Positions 25,888 through 34,097 of a DNA stretch of 64,000 nucleotides are shown one piece after another. The notes under the pieces are model-generated. The model was not told the origin of the DNA. It worked only from the letters and a program-made list of their open reading frames with translations, and made no database searches. This DNA comes from Terracoccus luteus (GTDB lineage Bacteria; Actinomycetota; Actinomycetes; Actinomycetales; Dermatophilaceae), in the NCBI RefSeq assembly GCF_003635045.1, contig NZ_RBXT01000001.1, forward strand, positions 1,922,001 through 1,986,000, given 5' to 3'. Numbering within the stretch: the first letter of the stretch is position 1; every line of letters starts with the position of its first letter. Both the position numbers and the translations under genes were made by a program.

Positions 25888-28374
25888 TCAGAGCTTGACG
25901 AGCGGGGCGTAGCGCAGCAGCAGGCGCTTGGTGCCCGTGTCGGCGCCGAAGTCGACGTGGGCCATGGACTTCTCGCCGTCCCCCTCGACCCGCACGACGG
26001 TGCCGAGGCCGAAGGAGTCGTGGCTGACCTTGTCGCCCGCGTGCAGCGAGATGACCGGCCGGGAGCCGGGGCTGCGTACGCCGGGGCGGGAGGCGAGGGT
26101 CGCGACGGCCGGCTGTCCGGCCCCGCGCGCGCCACTGAACGAGGGCCCGAGGCGCCGCCAGTCGACGAGGTCGGCGGGGATCTCGTCGAGGAAACGTGAG
26201 GCGGGGTTGTACTGCGGCGAGCCCCACGCGCTGCGGACCGCGGCGCGCGAGAGGTAGAGGCGCTCGCGCGCCCGGGTGATGCCGACGTAGGCGAGGCGGC
26301 GCTCCTCCTCGAGCTCCTTCGGGTCACCGAGCGAGCGCAGGTGCGGGAAGGTGCCGTCCTCGAGACCGGTGAGGAAGACGACGGGGAACTCGAGCCCCTT
26401 CGCCGTGTGCAGGGTCATGAGGGTGACGACGCCCTGCGCCTTCGCCTCGGGCGAGTCGGGGATGTCGTCGGCGTCGGCGACGAGCGAGACCTGCTCGAGG
26501 AACTCCTCGAGGGCGCCGGCGGGGCCGACGTCCTCCGGCTCGACCCCCGGCGGCAGCTCGCCACCGGACGCCTCGAGCTCGGTGGCGCGCCGCTCGTCGT
26601 ACTCCTGCGCCACGGCGACGAGCTCGGCGAGGTTCTCGATGCGCGTCTCGTCCTGCGGGTCGTGGCTGGCGCGCAGCTCGGCGAGGTAGCCGCTGTCCTC
26701 GAGGGTCGCCTCGAGCAGGGAGGCGACGCTGTCGTCGGTCTCGTAGACGGTGCGCAGCCGCTCGAGCAGCGCCGTGAAGCCCTTGATGGCGGCGACCGAC
26801 CGGGTGGCGATGCCGGGGGCGTCCTCGGCACGGCCCAGGGCGGCGACGAAGGGGATGCGCTCGCGCTCGGCGAGGGCGGCGACGCAGGCCTCGGCGCGGT
26901 CGCCGATCCCCCGCTTGGGGGTGTTGAGGACGCGGCGCAGGTTGACGGTGTCGGTGGGGTTGGAGACGACCCGCAGGTAGGCCAAGGCGTCCTTGACCTC
27001 GCGCCGCTCGTAGAACCGGGTGCCGCCGACGACCTTGTAGGGCAGGCCGACCCGGACAAGGACCTCCTCGATGGCCCGGCTCTGGGCGTTGGTGCGGTAG
27101 AACACGGCGACGTCGCCGGGCTTGACGCCCTGCTCCTCGAGGTCGTCGATCTCCTTGGCGATGAACGCCGCCTCGTCGTGCTCGTTGTCGGCGACGTAGC
27201 CGGTGATCATGGCGCCGTCGCCGGAGTCGGTCCACAGGTTCTTGGCCCGGCGGCCCTCGTTGCGGGCGATGACGGAGTTGGCGGCCCGCAGGATGCGCTG
27301 GGTCGAGCGGTAGTTCTGCTCGAGCAGGATGGTGCGCGCGTCGGGGTAGTCCTGCTCGAACTCGAGGATGTTGCGGATGCTCGCCCCGCGGAAGGCATAG
27401 ATCGACTGGTCGGAGTCGCCGACGACGCACAGCTCCGCCGGCTCGACGGCGTAGGCGCCCTCGGGTCCCTTGACCTCGCCGACGAGCTCGCGGATGAGCT
27501 GGTACTGCGCCTCGTTGGTGTCCTGGTACTCGTCGACGAGGACGTGGCGGAAGCGGCGACGGTAGTACTCGGCGACGTCCGGGAAGGCCTGCAGGATGTT
27601 GACCGTCGTCATGATGATGTCGTCGAAGTCGAGCGCGTTCGCCTGCCGCAGGCGTCGCTGGTACTGGGTGTAGGCCTGCGCGACGGTGCGCTCGTAGTGG
27701 TCGCCCTCGGCCACCCGTCCGGCGTACGTCTCCTCGTCGACGAGCTCGTTCTTGAGGTTGCTCACCTGGGCGGTGAAGCTGCGCGCCGGGTAGCGCTTCG
27801 GGTCGAGGTCGAGGTCGCGCAGCACGAGGGCCATGAGCCGCTGGCTGTCGGCGGCGTCGTAGATCGAGAAGGTCGACTTCATCCCGACCTTGGCCGCCTC
27901 GCGGCGCAGGATGCGCACGCAGGCCGAGTGGAAGGTCATGACCCACATCGCGCGGGCGCGCGGGCCGACGAGGCCGGCGACGCGGTCGCGCATCTCGGCC
28001 GCGGCCTTGTTGGTGAAGGTGATGGCGAGCACCTGGCCCGGCTGCACCCCCCGCTCGCCGAGCAGCCACCCGATGCGGTGGGTGAGCACGCGGGTCTTGC
28101 CCGAGCCGGCGCCGGCCACGATGAGCAGCGGGGCCCCCTCGTGCACGACGGCCTCGCGCTGCTGCGGGTTGAGGCCCTCGAGCAGCGTGGCGGGGTCGAC
28201 GTGACCGGCGGACGTACCCGGCGCGACCCCTCCCCGGGCGGCCGCCTCGGCCCACGTCGGCACGCCGCGTTCGGTGACCTCGCCACCCCGGCCGCCCCGG
28301 GCACCACCCGCGGTCGGGGCGTCCTGACCGGTCGTCAGCGCATGGATCGGGAGGTCGTCGAAGAGCGTGCTCAT
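25888..28374 (-). CDS. pcrA: ATP-dependent DNA helicase PcrA/UvrD
   Basis: 828 residues; 3'-5' SF1A helicase of nucleotide-excision and replication-fork repair. Walker A AGAGSGKT (87-94) follows a ~65-residue Gly-rich N-terminal extension. FTNKAAAEM (motif Ia), DEYQDTNEAQ (motif II), GDSDQSIYAFRGA (III), QNYRSTQ (IV), TLHTAKGLEF (V) and VGITRARERL (VI) are all present. The C-terminal DKVSHDSFGLGTVV Tudor-like RNA-polymerase-binding domain marks it as PcrA rather than another UvrD paralogue. ATG 28374 with a TAGGCT -10 nine bases upstream. Confidence 0.96.
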   Translation of the reverse strand: MSTLFDDLPIHALTTGQDAPTAGGARGGRGGEVTERGVPTWAEAAARGGVAPGTSAGHVDPATLLEGLNPQQREAVVHEGAPLLIVAGAGSGKTRVLTHRIGWLLGERGVQPGQVLAITFTNKAAAEMRDRVAGLVGPRARAMWVMTFHSACVRILRREAAKVGMKSTFSIYDAADSQRLMALVLRDLDLDPKRYPARSFTAQVSNLKNELVDEETYAGRVAEGDHYERTVAQAYTQYQRRLRQANALDFDDIIMTTVNILQAFPDVAEYYRRRFRHVLVDEYQDTNEAQYQLIRELVGEVKGPEGAYAVEPAELCVVGDSDQSIYAFRGASIRNILEFEQDYPDARTILLEQNYRSTQRILRAANSVIARNEGRRAKNLWTDSGDGAMITGYVADNEHDEAAFIAKEIDDLEEQGVKPGDVAVFYRTNAQSRAIEEVLVRVGLPYKVVGGTRFYERREVKDALAYLRVVSNPTDTVNLRRVLNTPKRGIGDRAEACVAALAERERIPFVAALGRAEDAPGIATRSVAAIKGFTALLERLRTVYETDDSVASLLEATLEDSGYLAELRASHDPQDETRIENLAELVAVAQEYDERRATELEASGGELPPGVEPEDVGPAGALEEFLEQVSLVADADDIPDSPEAKAQGVVTLMTLHTAKGLEFPVVFLTGLEDGTFPHLRSLGDPKELEEERRLAYVGITRARERLYLSRAAVRSAWGSPQYNPASRFLDEIPADLVDWRRLGPSFSGARGAGQPAVATLASRPGVRSPGSRPVISLHAGDKVSHDSFGLGTVVRVEGDGEKSMAHVDFGADTGTKRLLLRYAPLVKL

Positions 28375-28383
28375 GATGGGCCC

Positions 28384-28389
28384 AGCCTA
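28384..28389 (-). promoter_or_regulatory. pcrA -10 element
   Basis: TAGGCT on the minus strand, nine bases before ATG 28374, leaving at most 2-3 untranslated bases. Confidence 0.45.
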
Positions 28390-28456
28390 CGTCCGCGCAC
28401 CCACAGCCCCCGGCCACCACGCACAGGCCACCACGCACCGGCCGGAGCGCCGGTCC

Positions 28457-28462
28457 TAGGGT
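28457..28462 (+). promoter_or_regulatory. Quinone oxidoreductase -10 element
   Basis: TAGGGT seven bases before ATG 28470; leaderless geometry supports this ATG over the GTG at 28461. Confidence 0.6.
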
Positions 28463-28469
28463 GAGGACC

Positions 28470-29462
28470 ATGTCGAGCACCACGACGGCGAGCGCCGTGA
28501 CCGTGACCGAACCGGGCGACCGCAGCGTGCTGCAGGTGCGCGAGCAGCCGGTCGCACCGCCCGGGTCGGGCGAGGTGCAGGTGGAGGTGGCCGCCGCCGG
28601 GGTCAACTTCATCGACGTCTACAAGCGCCAGGGCGTCTACCCGGTGCAGACGCCGTTCGTGCTCGGTGAGGAGGGGGCCGGCACCGTCACCGCCGTGGGC
28701 GACGGCGTCGACGGCCTCGCCGTGGGCGACCGCGTCGCGTGGTGCATGGCGGGCGGCAGCATGGCCACCGTCGTGAACCAGCCGGCGTCGGCCCTCGTCC
28801 CGGTCCCCGACGGCATCGGGCTCGAGCTGGCCGCGGCCGCCATGCTGCAGGGACTCACCGCCCACTACCTCGTCACGAGCACCCACGAGGTGAAGGCCGG
28901 CGAGACCGCCCTCGTGCACGCGGCCGCCGGCGGCGTGGGTCAGCTGCTCGTGCAGATGGTCACGGCGCGCGGCGCGACGGTCGTGGCCACCGCCGGCACC
29001 GACGAGAAGCTCGAGATCGCGAGGCGCCTCGGGGCGCAGCACCTCGTCAACTACTCCGAGACCGACGACCTCGCCGCGGCGGTGCGCCAGGTCGCGCCCG
29101 ACGGTGTCGACGTCGTCTTCGACGGCGTGGGCCGCTCGACCTTCGACGCCTCGCTGGCCTCCCTGCGCCCGCGCGGTCTCATGGTGCTCTTCGGCGGCGC
29201 GAGCGGCCAGGTGCCGCCGTTCGACCTCCAGCGCCTCAACGGGGCCGGCTCCCTCTTCGTCACACGTCCCACCCTCGCCCACTACATCGCCGACCGTGCC
29301 GAGTACGAGTGGCGCGCCCGCGAGGTGCTCGGCGCCCTGGCCGACGGCAGCCTGACCCTCGAGGTCGGCGGTCGGTACCCCCTCGACCGGGCGGCCGACG
29401 CCTACGCCGCGCTCGAGGGCCGCGAGAGCACCGGCAAGCTCGTCCTCGTCCCGGGCGCATGA
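28470..29462 (+). CDS. qor: NADPH:quinone oxidoreductase (zeta-crystallin type)
   Basis: 330 residues, medium-chain dehydrogenase without the zinc site of alcohol dehydrogenases. GVNFIDVYKRQGVYP and LGEEGAGTVTAVG are typical of QOR, and VHAAAGGVGQLLVQMVTARGATV is the NADPH fold (AxxGGVG). It reduces quinones in the cytoplasm, often a detoxification role. Its TGA overlaps the ATG of the amidohydrolase gene (ATGA), so the two form an operon. Confidence 0.92.
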   Translation: MSSTTTASAVTVTEPGDRSVLQVREQPVAPPGSGEVQVEVAAAGVNFIDVYKRQGVYPVQTPFVLGEEGAGTVTAVGDGVDGLAVGDRVAWCMAGGSMATVVNQPASALVPVPDGIGLELAAAAMLQGLTAHYLVTSTHEVKAGETALVHAAAGGVGQLLVQMVTARGATVVATAGTDEKLEIARRLGAQHLVNYSETDDLAAAVRQVAPDGVDVVFDGVGRSTFDASLASLRPRGLMVLFGGASGQVPPFDLQRLNGAGSLFVTRPTLAHYIADRAEYEWRAREVLGALADGSLTLEVGGRYPLDRAADAYAALEGRESTGKLVLVPGA

Positions 29463-31039
29463 GCCGCACCCTCCTGCGCCACCCGAACATCCGCACCGGC
29501 AGCACGGGCAGCAGCGGTGGGCACGCCCCCGTCACCACCGCGCTGCTCGTCGAGGACGGGGTGGTCGTGGCCCTCGGCGACGAGGCCCTCGCGGCCGGTC
29601 GTTCAGGGGGCGCGGATGCCGTCGTCGACCTCCCCGGGGAGGCCGTCCTCCCGGGCCTGCACGACGCGCACATCCACACCGAGTGGCGCTCGCGCGACCT
29701 GTCGTCGGTCGACCTGCGCGAGGCCCGGTCGCTCGAGGAGGCCCTGTCGCTCGTGGCCTCCCACACGGCGACCCTCGGGCCCGACGAGTGGCTGCACAGC
29801 GGCCGCTGGAACCACAACCGGTGGACGGTCCCGGTCCAGCCCGACCGCCGGTCCCTCGACCGCGTCGCCCCCGACCGGGTCGCGGCGCTGTCGAGCGTCG
29901 ACGGGCACACCGTCTGGGCCAACTCGCTCGCGCTGCGTCTGGCCGGCATCACCCGTGAGACGCCCGACCCCGTCGGCGGCGAGATCGTGCGTGACGCGGA
30001 CGGCGAGCCCACCGGCATCCTGCGTGAGTCGGCGCAGGACCTGCTCGACGTCGTCCCCCAGGCCAAGGCGCCGCTGCGGCCGCTGCTCGAGCGCAACCAC
30101 GACGAGCTGCTCGCGCTCGGTCTGACGAGCATCACCGACATCGACGGCGAGGAGTGCCGCGACGCCTACGTCGCGATGCACGCCGACGGCCGGCTGCGCC
30201 TGCGGGTCGCCAAGTGCGTGAGGGGCGACGACCTCGAGGTCGCCGTCGCCGACGGCCGTCGCAGCGGGCAGGGCGACGGCGTGCTGAGCGTCGGGCCGGT
30301 GAAGTTCTTCTCCGACGGGGCGCTCGGGTCGCACACCGCGCACATGACCGAGCCGTTCCTCGGGCACGAGGGCTGCGGCATCGCGGCCATGCCGTATCCC
30401 GTTCTGCTGCAACGGATCCGGCGTTCGCTCGCCCACGGCTTCGACATCGCCACGCACGCCATCGGCGACGAGGCGAACCGACTCGTGCTCGACGCCTTCG
30501 CCACCGTCCGCGCGGAGGGGCACACCGGCATCCTGCGCGTCGAGCACGCCCAGCACCTGCTCGCGGCGGACGTCCCGCGCTTCCGCGAGCTCGACGTCGT
30601 CGCGTCGATGCAGCCCAGCCACTGCACCGCCGACCTCGAGCTGGCCGACGAGATCATCGGTTACCGCCCGCTGCACTCCTACGCGTGGCGCACCCTGCTC
30701 GACGCCGGGGCCCGCCTCGCCTTCGGCTCCGACGCGCCGGTCGAGGACCCGAACCCGTTCCACGCCCTGCACGCGGCGGTGACCCGGCAGCGCGCCGACG
30801 GCCTCCCCCCGGGCGGGTGGCGCCCGCACGAGCGCATCACGCTCGACGAGGCGCTGCACGCGCACACCGTCGGGGCCCACGAGGCGGTCGGGCGGCACGA
30901 CGTGGGCCGGCTCGTGCCGGGCCAGCTCGCCGACCTCGTCGCCGTCGACCGCGACCCGTGGTCGGTCGACCCGGCCGACATCCGCGACACGGTGGTGCTG
31001 CAGACGGTGGTCGGCGGCGAGACGGTCTTCACCCGCTGA
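29459..31039 (+). CDS. Amidohydrolase family protein (YtcJ-like, amidohydrolase_3)
   Basis: 526 residues. Metal-binding and core motifs in order: GLHDAHIHTEW (HxH), KFFSDGALGSHTA, HAIGDEANRLVLDAF, RVEHAQHL, and FGSDAPVEDPNPF, followed by the small beta-sandwich tail ending PGQLADLVAVDRDPW. These are metal-dependent hydrolases of amide or related bonds; the substrate is unknown. Translationally coupled to qor by a four-base overlap. The amidohydrolase_3 subgroup is often annotated 'exoenzyme-like', but no signal peptide is present, so it is cytoplasmic. Confidence 0.88.
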   Translation: MSRTLLRHPNIRTGSTGSSGGHAPVTTALLVEDGVVVALGDEALAAGRSGGADAVVDLPGEAVLPGLHDAHIHTEWRSRDLSSVDLREARSLEEALSLVASHTATLGPDEWLHSGRWNHNRWTVPVQPDRRSLDRVAPDRVAALSSVDGHTVWANSLALRLAGITRETPDPVGGEIVRDADGEPTGILRESAQDLLDVVPQAKAPLRPLLERNHDELLALGLTSITDIDGEECRDAYVAMHADGRLRLRVAKCVRGDDLEVAVADGRRSGQGDGVLSVGPVKFFSDGALGSHTAHMTEPFLGHEGCGIAAMPYPVLLQRIRRSLAHGFDIATHAIGDEANRLVLDAFATVRAEGHTGILRVEHAQHLLAADVPRFRELDVVASMQPSHCTADLELADEIIGYRPLHSYAWRTLLDAGARLAFGSDAPVEDPNPFHALHAAVTRQRADGLPPGGWRPHERITLDEALHAHTVGAHEAVGRHDVGRLVPGQLADLVAVDRDPWSVDPADIRDTVVLQTVVGGETVFTR

Positions 31040-31045
31040 GCGGCT

Positions 31046-31091
31046 CGCCCGGCGCGCCGGGCGGCTGCGTCACTCCCCCGGCGCGCCGGGG
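31046..31091. repeat. Two perfect palindromes centred on GGCGCGCC
   Basis: CGCCCGGCGCGCCGGGCG (31046-31063) and CCCCGGCGCGCCGGGG (31076-31091) both centre on GGCGCGCC. The first lies just after the amidohydrolase stop and may help terminate it; the second overlaps the 3' end of the small membrane protein gene. Confidence 0.6.
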
Positions 31092-31291
31092 ACGACGGCG
31101 AGCAGGGCCGTCGCGAAGAGCGTCAGCGCGCCGACGACGAGCAGGAACACGCCGATGACGGCCGCGCTGCCCGCCCCCTCGGCGGTCGAGGCGCGTCGTC
31201 GCCGACGGCCGACGACGACGGTGACCGTCCCGACGAGAACCCACACCAGCCCGATGAGCAGGCCCGCGAGCACCCCACCGTTCCACCGCAT
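31070..31291 (-). CDS. Small two-helix membrane protein
   Basis: 73 residues: helix GGVLAGLLIGLVWVLVGTVTVVV, a basic loop RRRRRAS, then a second helix GVFLLVVGALTLFATALLAVV. Not recognised as a named family. The GGGGGAG ribosome site lies in the last codons of the upstream NUDIX gene, whose stop is three bases from this start, so the two are coupled. Function unknown. Confidence 0.72.
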   Translation of the reverse strand: MRWNGGVLAGLLIGLVWVLVGTVTVVVGRRRRRASTAEGAGSAAVIGVFLLVVGALTLFATALLAVVPGAPGE

Positions 31292-31294
31292 CCG

Positions 31295-32044
31295 CTACTC
31301 CCCCGCTCGCTCGTCCGACGGAACGTCAACGGCGGCAGTACCGTTCGCGGTGTCGGCGAGGGCCGTCAGCTCGGTCAGCTCGCGCCAGGACGAGCTGAGC
31401 GGGTAGCCGTCGAGCTCGTCGAAGGCCACCCACCGGGCGTCGGCGGTCGTGCCGCCGACGTCGTGCACGACGACGGGCGACGGCGACGGGCACGTCGCGC
31501 GGTGCACGATGCGCACGGCGTGGAAGTCCTCGAGCCGACCGTCGGGCGCACGGCCCACCCAGTGCTGCGACTGCACCGTCAGCAGCGGCCCGAGCTCGAT
31601 GCGCTGGCCCGTCTCCTCCCACACCTCGCGGTGCAGCCCCTCGTCCGGTGACTCGCCGGGGTCGAGACCGCCCCCGGGCAGGCCCCAGTCGCCGGGCACG
31701 TTGGTGCGGGAGTTGAACTGGGTGAGCAGCACGTGCCGGTCGGTCGTGACGAGGGCGTAGGCCGCCACCCGCTGGAACGGCTCGCCGACCTCGTCGTCCC
31801 CGACGTCCGGGTCGCGTCGTGTCGACGGCACCTCGGGCGGGATGCCGGTCAGCGGGGTGACCTCGTACGTGAGCTCGAGCGCGCCGCCCTCGGCCAGCCG
31901 CGCGGACCGGGCGCGCAGAGCACGCAGCCCGTGGCGGGCCAGCACCGCCTCCGGGTGCTCGCCGTGCGCGAGCGGGGCCACGACCTGCTCGCGGTCGCCG
32001 ACGACGCCGACCACGAGCACGCCGCCGGTGACGTTGCCGCTCAC
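31295..32044 (-). CDS. NUDIX hydrolase domain protein
   Basis: 249 residues. A ~100-residue N-terminal part of unknown fold (VVGVVGDREQVVAPLAHG) precedes a NUDIX domain with a fully conserved box, GLDPGESPDEGLHREVWEETGQ (the GX5EX7REUXEEXGU catalytic Mg site). Such enzymes hydrolyse nucleoside diphosphate-linked compounds, including NDP-sugars. GTG 32044 overlaps the stop of the glycosyltransferase gene by four bases (GTGA), so it is translated with it. That pairing hints at an NDP-sugar substrate, an inference only. Confidence 0.86.
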   Translation of the reverse strand: MSGNVTGGVLVVGVVGDREQVVAPLAHGEHPEAVLARHGLRALRARSARLAEGGALELTYEVTPLTGIPPEVPSTRRDPDVGDDEVGEPFQRVAAYALVTTDRHVLLTQFNSRTNVPGDWGLPGGGLDPGESPDEGLHREVWEETGQRIELGPLLTVQSQHWVGRAPDGRLEDFHAVRIVHRATCPSPSPVVVHDVGGTTADARWVAFDELDGYPLSSSWRELTELTALADTANGTAAVDVPSDERAGE

Positions 32045-33165
32045 CGGTGCACCAGGGCGGTCGCCCGCTCGTACTCGTCGACCGCGCGGGCGGCGACGGA
32101 CCCCCACGCCTGCGCCGGCGGGTGGGTCACGTTCCAGTCGCGCAGCCGGGCGACCTCGGCGGGGTCGCGGGCCAGCCTGGCGATGACCGCGCTCATGGCC
32201 GGGTCGCCGTCGACGACGAAACCGTTCGTGCCGTGGGTGACGAACTCGCCCACTCCTGAGCCCTTTCGGCCGATCACGGGCAGACCGACGGTGCGCGCCT
32301 CGAGGGCGGCGATGCCGAACGACTCGAGGCGGGCCGGCGAGAGGTAGACGTCGCTCGCGGCGTAGCGCTCGCGCAGCGCGTCGCGCGACACGCGGCCCGG
32401 CAGCGACACCCAGCCGAGCGACCGCTCCCGCACGAGGCGCTCGACCTTGGGCCGGTCGGGCCCGTCGCCGAGGATGGTGAGGGTGAGCGAGCCGGGACCG
32501 GCCTGGTGCTCGGCCTCCGCGACGAGCTCGACGAGCGCGGTCGGCCGCTTGCGGGCGGCCAGTCGCATGGCGGTGACGAGGCGCAGCGGCCCTGGCCGTC
32601 TCTCGACCGCCCCGACCGACCAGCGCTCGACGTCGATGCCGTTGGGCAGCACCCCGACGACGGCCGCCGGGCCGACGAGACCGCGCAGCGGGGCGGCCGC
32701 GACGTCGGACACCGCCGACATCGCGACACCACGCTTGGCCCACCACCCGACGAACCGGGCGGCTCGGAAGAGCGGGGTGGCCGAGGCCAGCATGCAGTGC
32801 CACGTCATCGCCGTCGGCAGGCGCAGGCCGAGGGCCACGCGCGTCGCGTCCCACGCGAAGGGCGACACGACGCCGGTCTGCACGTGCACGACGTCGAAGG
32901 CACCGCCGGCGAGCCGGCGCCGCAGCTCGCGCGGCGCGCGCGGGTTGACCGGCAGCTCCCACGGCATCCGGGCGGCGAGGCGGTGCACCCGGATCCCGTC
33001 GACCACCGTCACCGCCCCGTGCCGCTCGCTTTGCGGGCCCGGCGTCGCGGTGAACACCTCGACCTCGTGCCCGATGCCGACGAGGGCACGGGCGAGGTCG
33101 TGCGTCTGCACCTCGATGCCGCCGAGCCGGGGCAGGTAGCAGTCGGAGAGCAGGGCCACCTTCAC
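32041..33165 (-). CDS. GT4-type glycosyltransferase
   Basis: 374 residues with the GT-B fold. N-terminal VALLSDCYLPRLGGIEVQTHDLARAL with the acceptor-side Gly-rich loop, middle VGVLPNGIDVERW, and C-terminal donor site ARLESFGIAALEARTVGLPVIG, including the EX7E motif. It transfers a sugar from an NDP- or GDP-sugar to an unknown acceptor, likely a lipid or cell-wall glycan precursor. GTG 33165 preferred: a CAGGGT hexamer lies seven bases upstream and homology begins here. First gene of a coupled GT–NUDIX–membrane-protein operon, divergent from the PIG-L gene. It lacks the MshA opening pattern. Confidence 0.88.
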   Translation of the reverse strand: MKVALLSDCYLPRLGGIEVQTHDLARALVGIGHEVEVFTATPGPQSERHGAVTVVDGIRVHRLAARMPWELPVNPRAPRELRRRLAGGAFDVVHVQTGVVSPFAWDATRVALGLRLPTAMTWHCMLASATPLFRAARFVGWWAKRGVAMSAVSDVAAAPLRGLVGPAAVVGVLPNGIDVERWSVGAVERRPGPLRLVTAMRLAARKRPTALVELVAEAEHQAGPGSLTLTILGDGPDRPKVERLVRERSLGWVSLPGRVSRDALRERYAASDVYLSPARLESFGIAALEARTVGLPVIGRKGSGVGEFVTHGTNGFVVDGDPAMSAVIARLARDPAEVARLRDWNVTHPPAQAWGSVAARAVDEYERATALVHR

Positions 33166-33172
33166 GGGGTCC

Positions 33173-33178
33173 ACCCTG
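33173..33178 (-). promoter_or_regulatory. Glycosyltransferase -10 element
   Basis: CAGGGT on the minus strand, seven bases before GTG 33165. The divergent PIG-L start (33201) is only 36 bases away, so the two promoters must overlap coding sequence. Confidence 0.4.
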
Positions 33179-33200
33179 TCATGGGCCATGATGGCGCTCG

Positions 33201-34097
33201 ATGCGACCCACACCCCCGCCCCCGACCCGCCGCACCGTCGTCGCGTTCCACGCCCACCCCGACGACGAGGCCCTGCTCACCTCGGGGACGATGGCGCGGG
33301 CCGCCGCCGAGGGGCACCGGGTCGTGCTCGTCGTCGCCACCGACGGCGGCCTCGGGCTCGCCGCCTCCGAGTACGGCGGTGAGGGGTCTGGCGAAGGGTC
33401 GGGTGGAGGCCGGGCGGCCGACCTCGGCGACACCCGCCTGTCCGAGCTCCGCGCCAGCGCCGACGCCCTCGGCGTCGCCCGCGTCGAGACCCTCGGGTAC
33501 GCCGACAGCGGGCTCGGGCCCGAGCTGCACCCCGACCCCCCGGGCCGGGTGCGGTTCGTGCGGGCCGACCCCGCCGAGGCGGCAGGTCGGCTGGCCGGCA
33601 TCCTGCGTGAGGAGCGGGCCGACGTCCTGCTGCACTACGAGCCCAACGGGGGCTACGGCCACCGCGACCACCGTCGCGTCCACGAGGTCGGCACGCTCGC
33701 GGCGCGACAGGCGGGCACGCCGCGAGCGCTGCAGGCGACGGTGCCGCGCGACACCATCTGCCGGGCCATCGACCTCGCCGCCAAGGTCTACCGCTTCCCC
33801 CCGGAGTTCGACCGGTCGAGCTTCGACACGGCGTTCTCGGCGCGCAGCGAGATCACCCACCGGATCTCGGTGCGACGCCACATCCGGGCGAAGCGCGCGT
33901 CGATGCGCGCCCACGTTTCTCAGGCGAGCGCCGACGGGGGCGCCGACCGCACCCTGGCCGCCTTCCTGCGCATCCCCCGCCCGCTCTACGACCTCGTCTT
34001 CGGCCGCGAGTGGTACGTCGACGCCGCGGCGCGGCCGGGTGACCCCGTGCGCCGCGACATCTTCGAGGGGCTGCCGCCCCGCGACGGGACCCGCTAG
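33201..34097 (+). CDS. PIG-L family deacetylase
   Basis: 298 residues. VVAFHAHPDDEALL contains the AHPDDE zinc/catalytic motif and NGGYGHRDHRRVHE the third zinc His (HxDH). The family removes N-acetyl groups from GlcNAc-type substrates (GlcNAc-PI, mycothiol precursors, glycans). With a glycosyltransferase diverging next to it, a role in glycan or glycolipid tailoring is plausible. It is unlikely to be MshB on this evidence alone. An insert rich in Gly/Glu/Ser (EGSGEGSGGGR) interrupts the region after the second strand. Its TAG shares bases with the convergent asnB-like TAG (CTAG). Confidence 0.88.
   Translation: MRPTPPPPTRRTVVAFHAHPDDEALLTSGTMARAAAEGHRVVLVVATDGGLGLAASEYGGEGSGEGSGGGRAADLGDTRLSELRASADALGVARVETLGYADSGLGPELHPDPPGRVRFVRADPAEAAGRLAGILREERADVLLHYEPNGGYGHRDHRRVHEVGTLAARQAGTPRALQATVPRDTICRAIDLAAKVYRFPPEFDRSSFDTAFSARSEITHRISVRRHIRAKRASMRAHVSQASADGGADRTLAAFLRIPRPLYDLVFGREWYVDAAARPGDPVRRDIFEGLPPRDGTR

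Noticed and set aside
31295-32962. A 555-codon frame that would extend NUDIX deep into the glycosyltransferase gene
   Set aside because: The extension is the glycosyltransferase in a shifted frame; the GTGA overlap at 32041-32044 gives the natural NUDIX start.
32041-34097. mshA/mshB mycothiol genes
   Set aside because: The glycosyltransferase lacks the MshA N-terminal pattern and PIG-L proteins are a broad family; adjacency alone is not enough.
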